From: Marinobacter similis
GTDB lineage: Bacteria; Pseudomonadota; Gammaproteobacteria; Pseudomonadales; Oleiphilaceae
Direction: 5' to 3'
DNA length: 64,000 bases
Assembly: GCF_000830985.1 (NCBI RefSeq)
Contig: NZ_CP007151.1
Location: 1,984,001-2,048,000 of the forward strand
This document shows, in pieces, positions 61,165 to 64,000 of the stretch (positions are counted from its first letter, which is position 1; each line of letters starts with the position of its first letter). Under the pieces are notes generated by a model, which did not search any database, had not been told where the DNA came from, and saw nothing but the letters and a program-made list of their open reading frames with translations. The position numbers were made by a program, and so were the translations under genes.

Positions 61165-61521
61165 TTGCTCTATCGCATCATGACCGTCATTGGCGGTCTC
61201 GTATTTGTTGCTGCACTGTTCGCTCTGCTGTGGTTTTTCTGTAGAAAATTCCTTCAGCACCATGGTGTGACTGACCAGGTATCGGACCGGGCGACGGTAC
61301 TCGCTACCTGGACCTTCGCAGGCATCAGCGTTGGTTTGGTTTTTGCCGTGGTAGGTGCCTTTGTGCTGGGCCCCTGGGCCTTCTACCGGACTTTGCGCGG
61401 CCACGACGTCAACATTTCCGAAGGCGCCGCCATCTGGTGGGGCTTTGGGATTGTGTTGGCATCTATGGCGATCACCGGGTTGGGCTTTTTCGGCTTCTTG
61501 ATGGCCGTGGGTGCTTACTGA
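61165..61521 (+). CDS. Small integral membrane protein
   Basis: 118 residues, family unknown to me. Three hydrophobic segments are clear: GGLVFVAALFALLWFFC, FAGISVGLVFAVVGAFVLGPWAFY and WWGFGIVLASMAITGLGFFGFLMAVGAY. TTG 61165 is preferred because GGGA lies upstream; ATG 61180 is the alternative. It follows the EAL gene after 27 bases and is convergent with the LysR gene, so it may be co-transcribed with the EAL gene. Confidence 0.65.
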   Translation: MLYRIMTVIGGLVFVAALFALLWFFCRKFLQHHGVTDQVSDRATVLATWTFAGISVGLVFAVVGAFVLGPWAFYRTLRGHDVNISEGAAIWWGFGIVLASMAITGLGFFGFLMAVGAY

Positions 61522-61529
61522 ACCTTGTC

Positions 61530-62423
61530 TCAGGCGATTTCTCGCAGTTGCTCCCGGAACCAGATCAGGGCCGGTTCCTTTTCATAGGCCCGGTGCCAGT
61601 ACAGGTGCACATCAATAGACGGTAACTCCGCCGGCGGATCCATCAGGGTCAGGCTGGCCCGCTCGGCGATAATCCGGGCGTAGGTTTCGGGCATGGTCAA
61701 AAGCAGGTCGGTTTCCTCAACCACCCGGCAGGCCGCAAAATAATGCTGGCAGCGCAATCGGATATCCCGCTGCACCCCCAGGCGTGAAAGCTCGAAATCC
61801 TCAATGCCTGGTCCTTCCGTTCTCGACGACACCAGCACGTGCTTCGCCTTCAGATATTCTTCCATCGTCAATTTGCCCTTGATTAAAGGGTGATCGCTAC
61901 GGGCAATCAGTACCAATCGATCCCGCCGCAACAGCTGGTGCGATGTCTGGTTGCTGACCGGCAAAAGCACATCCACCGCAAAATCCAGCTTCCCGGCTGC
62001 GAGCTGGGTTTCCATTTCCCGCCGCGGAATCCGCTGACTGACAATCTCCAGCTCGGGGTAAGGCTCCAGTCGTTTCATCAGCTGCGGCAAAAAGGTGGAT
62101 TCGAGAATATCCCGCAGCCCCAGCGAGTAGGTTTTGCGCTGGCTGGCGGGATCAAAGGCGTGAAACTGGTTTACCGCCCCCTGTATCTGGTTAAGGCCGG
62201 GCCGCATGGACTCCAGGAATCGGCGGGCCAGTGGGGTGGGCACCATCTGGTTTCCCTGCCGGGTGAACAGGGGGTCATCAAAGTGGTCTCGGAGCCGCGA
62301 AAGGGAGTGGCTGACCGCCGGCTGGGTCAGGTGCAGGGCCCGGGCTGCGCGGGTGAGGCTGCCTTCGCGATAGATAGTGTCGAAGACGTGCAGCAGGTTC
62401 AGGTCGAGGCGATTCAGTGCCAT
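61530..62423 (-). CDS. LysR-family transcriptional regulator
   Basis: 297 residues with the standard N-terminal winged helix-turn-helix (LNLLHVFDTIYREGSLTRAARALHLTQPAVSHSLSRLRDHF) and a C-terminal periplasmic-binding-like effector domain. It is divergent from an acyl-CoA dehydrogenase across 145 bases, the usual arrangement for a LysR regulator and its target; the interval contains a T-N11-A type candidate site at 62476-62490. Control of the dehydrogenase is inference. Confidence 0.92.
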   Translation of the reverse strand: MALNRLDLNLLHVFDTIYREGSLTRAARALHLTQPAVSHSLSRLRDHFDDPLFTRQGNQMVPTPLARRFLESMRPGLNQIQGAVNQFHAFDPASQRKTYSLGLRDILESTFLPQLMKRLEPYPELEIVSQRIPRREMETQLAAGKLDFAVDVLLPVSNQTSHQLLRRDRLVLIARSDHPLIKGKLTMEEYLKAKHVLVSSRTEGPGIEDFELSRLGVQRDIRLRCQHYFAACRVVEETDLLLTMPETYARIIAERASLTLMDPPAELPSIDVHLYWHRAYEKEPALIWFREQLREIA

Positions 62424-62475
62424 GTCGAGATCCGTGTCTGTGAATAAGTACGGGTAATGATAAAGGATAAGAATA

Positions 62476-62490
62476 ATTCAGTCGCGTAAT
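62476..62490. promoter_or_regulatory. Candidate LysR-type binding site
   Basis: ATTCAGTCGCGTAAT is an interrupted inverted repeat (ATT-N9-AAT) of the T-N11-A kind, midway between the divergent LysR and acyl-CoA dehydrogenase genes. Such motifs occur often by chance. Confidence 0.3.
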
Positions 62491-62568
62491 AGTTTGAGCG
62501 GTCCTAGACTGGCTTCATCGTGATCAATTCAATGCACCAGCCGTCAGGATTTCAGCGAGGATAGGGCG

Positions 62569-63789
62569 ATGGATTTCAATATTTCCGAGAGAGGCCAGGA
62601 TTATCTCAAGCGCGTGAAGGCGTTTATGGCCGACGAGATTTTTCCCATTGAGGCGCAGTACCACAAGGAGCTAGCGTCCCAGGACAACCGCTGGGTGGTT
62701 CTCCCGATCATCAAGGAGTTGAAGGAGAAGGCCAAGGCCCAGGGTCTGTGGAACATGTTCTTCCCGGACGAGAAGCATGGCTGTGGTCTGCTCAACTCCG
62801 ACTACGCCCTGATTGCCGAGGAAACCGGCCGCAGTTTTATTGCTCCGGAGATTTTCAACTGCAACGCGCCGGATACCGGCAACATGGAAGTGTTGATCCA
62901 TTACGGTTCCGAGGAGCAGAAAGCCGAGTGGCTGCCGCGCTTGATGAGCGGCGAGATCCGGTCAGCGTTCTGCATGACCGAGCCGGGCGTGGCGTCCTCT
63001 GATGCCACCAATATGGAAGCTACCGCCGTGGTTGAGGGTGATGAGGTGGTGCTCAACGGCCGTAAATGGTGGAGCACCGGTATCGGTCACCCGGACTGCA
63101 AGGTCGCTATCTTTATGGGCATGACCGATCCGGATGCCCAGAAGCACCGTCGCCACTCCATGGTTCTGGTGCCGCTGGACACGCCGGGCGTTCGTATTGA
63201 ACGTATGCTCCCGGTTTTTGGCGAGTATGATGAACCTTATGGCCATGGTGAGGTGGTGTTCGACAATGTCCGCCTGCCCAAGAGTGCCTTTATTGCCGGG
63301 CCGGGCCGTGGTTTTGAGATTGCCCAGGGTCGTTTGGGGCCAGGCCGGGTGCATCACTGCATGCGTGCCATCGGTGCCGCGGAGCGTACGCTGGAGTTGT
63401 TGATCAAACGCGCCACCAGCCGTGAAGCGTTTGGCCGGCCGATTGCCAAGCTGGGTGGTAACCCGGACATCATCGCCAATGCCCGTATGTCCATTGAGCA
63501 GGCGCGCCTGCTGACTCTGAAATGCGCCTGGGCGCTGGATACCAAGGGTATTGCTGGTGCGCTGCAGGAGGTTTCGATGATCAAGGCGGTGATTCCGGCG
63601 ATGCTGCAGACCATTGTTGATCAGGCTATTCAGATTCACGGTGGCGCTGGTGTAAGCGATGATGATTTCCCGCTGACTCAGTTGTTTGCTTACGCTCGGG
63701 TTCTGCGCTTGGCAGACGGGCCGGATGAGGTGCATCGGGCTATGGTGGCGCGTCTTGAGTTGGCTAAATATAAAAATCGGGGTTCCTGA
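62569..63789 (+). CDS. Acyl-CoA dehydrogenase (ACAD10/11-like)
   Basis: FAD enzyme for the first step of acyl-CoA beta-oxidation. 406 residues with FAD/substrate motifs AFCMTEPGVASSDATN, KWWSTGIGHPDCKVAIFMG, RHSMVLVPLDTPGVRI, and in the C-terminal bundle RATSREAFGRPIAKLG and IQIHGGAGVSDDDFPL. The extended N terminus and this HGGAGV region fit the ACAD10/11-like long-chain group. The start ATG 62569 has GAGGATAGGG upstream. A short-chain dehydrogenase starts downstream, suggesting a fatty-acid or branched-chain catabolic cluster continuing outside the window. Confidence 0.92.
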   Translation: MDFNISERGQDYLKRVKAFMADEIFPIEAQYHKELASQDNRWVVLPIIKELKEKAKAQGLWNMFFPDEKHGCGLLNSDYALIAEETGRSFIAPEIFNCNAPDTGNMEVLIHYGSEEQKAEWLPRLMSGEIRSAFCMTEPGVASSDATNMEATAVVEGDEVVLNGRKWWSTGIGHPDCKVAIFMGMTDPDAQKHRRHSMVLVPLDTPGVRIERMLPVFGEYDEPYGHGEVVFDNVRLPKSAFIAGPGRGFEIAQGRLGPGRVHHCMRAIGAAERTLELLIKRATSREAFGRPIAKLGGNPDIIANARMSIEQARLLTLKCAWALDTKGIAGALQEVSMIKAVIPAMLQTIVDQAIQIHGGAGVSDDDFPLTQLFAYARVLRLADGPDEVHRAMVARLELAKYKNRGS

Positions 63790-63799
63790 ATCTGGGGCG

Positions 63800-63908
63800 G
63801 GAGCTGGCGGGCGGTATTTCTGAAACCCGCTCAAGCACGTCCATGTGACGCTTGAGCTCCGCCATCCATGGCTCCGCACAGTTTCAGAAATACCCACCCG
63901 CCAGCTCC
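63800..63908. repeat. Nested palindromic intergenic element (REP/ERIC-like)
   Basis: Outer arms GGAGCTGGCGGG...TATTTCTGAAAC (63800-63826) and GTTTCAGAAATA...CCGCCAGCTCC (63881-63908) are inverted repeats about 27 bases long with a small mismatch zone. Between them is a second hairpin, GCTCAAGC (63829-63836) with GCTTGAGC (63850-63857). About 109 bases in total, non-coding, starting 11 bases after the acyl-CoA dehydrogenase stop. Structure and place resemble multi-copy REP or ERIC elements; whether it is repeated in the genome cannot be seen here. Confidence 0.75.
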
Positions 63909-63960
63909 GTCGTTGTTCGGAGTTGGCTTCGGTTTTTTATAACACGTGACGGAAATAATT

Positions 63961-64000
63961 ATGACTCAGAGAATCTTCATTACAGGCGGCGCCAGCGGCC
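63961..64000 (+). CDS. Short-chain dehydrogenase/reductase (start only)
   Basis: Only the first 13 codons are in the window: MTQRIFITGGASG, which contains the start of the SDR glycine-rich NAD(P) motif (TGGASG). It probably belongs with the upstream acyl-CoA dehydrogenase. No substrate can be given. Confidence 0.7.
   Translation, partial: MTQRIFITGGASG

Overview
The window is a 64 kb stretch of a marine gammaproteobacterial chromosome, most likely Marinobacter. It is gene-dense and GC-rich by eye. Gene orders match the Pseudomonas/Marinobacter lineage: nadB facing algU-mucABCD, then lepA-lepB-rnc-era-recO-pdxJ, and gacS-cysM-rlmD-relA-mazG. The strongest genus clue is a 512-residue fatty acyl reductase that closely resembles, from memory, the wax-ester enzyme of Marinobacter. 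No rRNA, tRNA, CRISPR array, insertion sequence or prophage was seen.

Layout. 0-3 kb: prfB (5' part outside the window), lysS, ung. 3-7.5 kb, minus strand: nadB, sdhE, ygfX, ygfZ and an HDOD gene. 7.6-12 kb: envelope-stress operon algU-mucA-mucB-mucC-mucD, closed by a strong terminator. 12-15 kb: a CHASE-PAS-GGDEF-EAL protein. 15-21 kb: lepA, lepB, a DUF4845 gene, rnc, era, recO, pdxJ, many overlapping. 21-30 kb: gacS on the minus strand, then cysM, rlmD, relA, mazG. 29.7-30.4 kb: two small convergent paralogues of ribbon-helix-helix look. 30.5-41.9 kb: ppc, a YbaK-HDOD fusion, adk, tsaB, an unknown gene coupled to rsmJ, plsB (minus), nudC, murI. 41.8-43.5 kb, minus: a DUF2156 acyltransferase-like gene and a methyltransferase. 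43.8-49.5 kb: an HDOD-histidine kinase with a REC-PAS-GGDEF-EAL response regulator, divergent from a MinD/FleN-like ATPase. 49.7-55.6 kb: a lipid/acetate block of fatty acyl reductase, acs, an ErdR-like regulator and a fatty acid desaturase. 55.6-64 kb: 2-hydroxyacid dehydrogenase, aminotransferase, CPXCG protein, DUF1439-like lipoprotein, IPMDH-family dehydrogenase, EAL protein, small membrane protein, LysR regulator, acyl-CoA dehydrogenase, and the start of a short-chain dehydrogenase.

The most striking property of the sequence is technical. I find about 28 places in 22 genes where the reading frame breaks but is restored by adding back one base (25 cases) or two (3 cases) to a short homopolymer. 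All can be read as deletions, and they hit genes that should be essential (era, murI, plsB). I read this as uncorrected sequencing error, not gene decay. I therefore annotate these genes as single CDSs across the break and give the repair site in each entry.

Biological points worth following: the HDOD-kinase / dual c-di-GMP regulator operon beside a MinD-like ATPase; the pairing of acyl reductase, acetyl-CoA synthetase and desaturase with palindromic operator-like sites; the YbaK-HDOD fusion with an apparently lost deacylase lysine; the paired RHH-like proteins with a 14-bp palindrome; a 27-bp tandem repeat extending RsmJ into the plsB 3' end; and a nested palindromic intergenic element near 63.85 kb. 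I did not find a clearly novel defence or mobile system.
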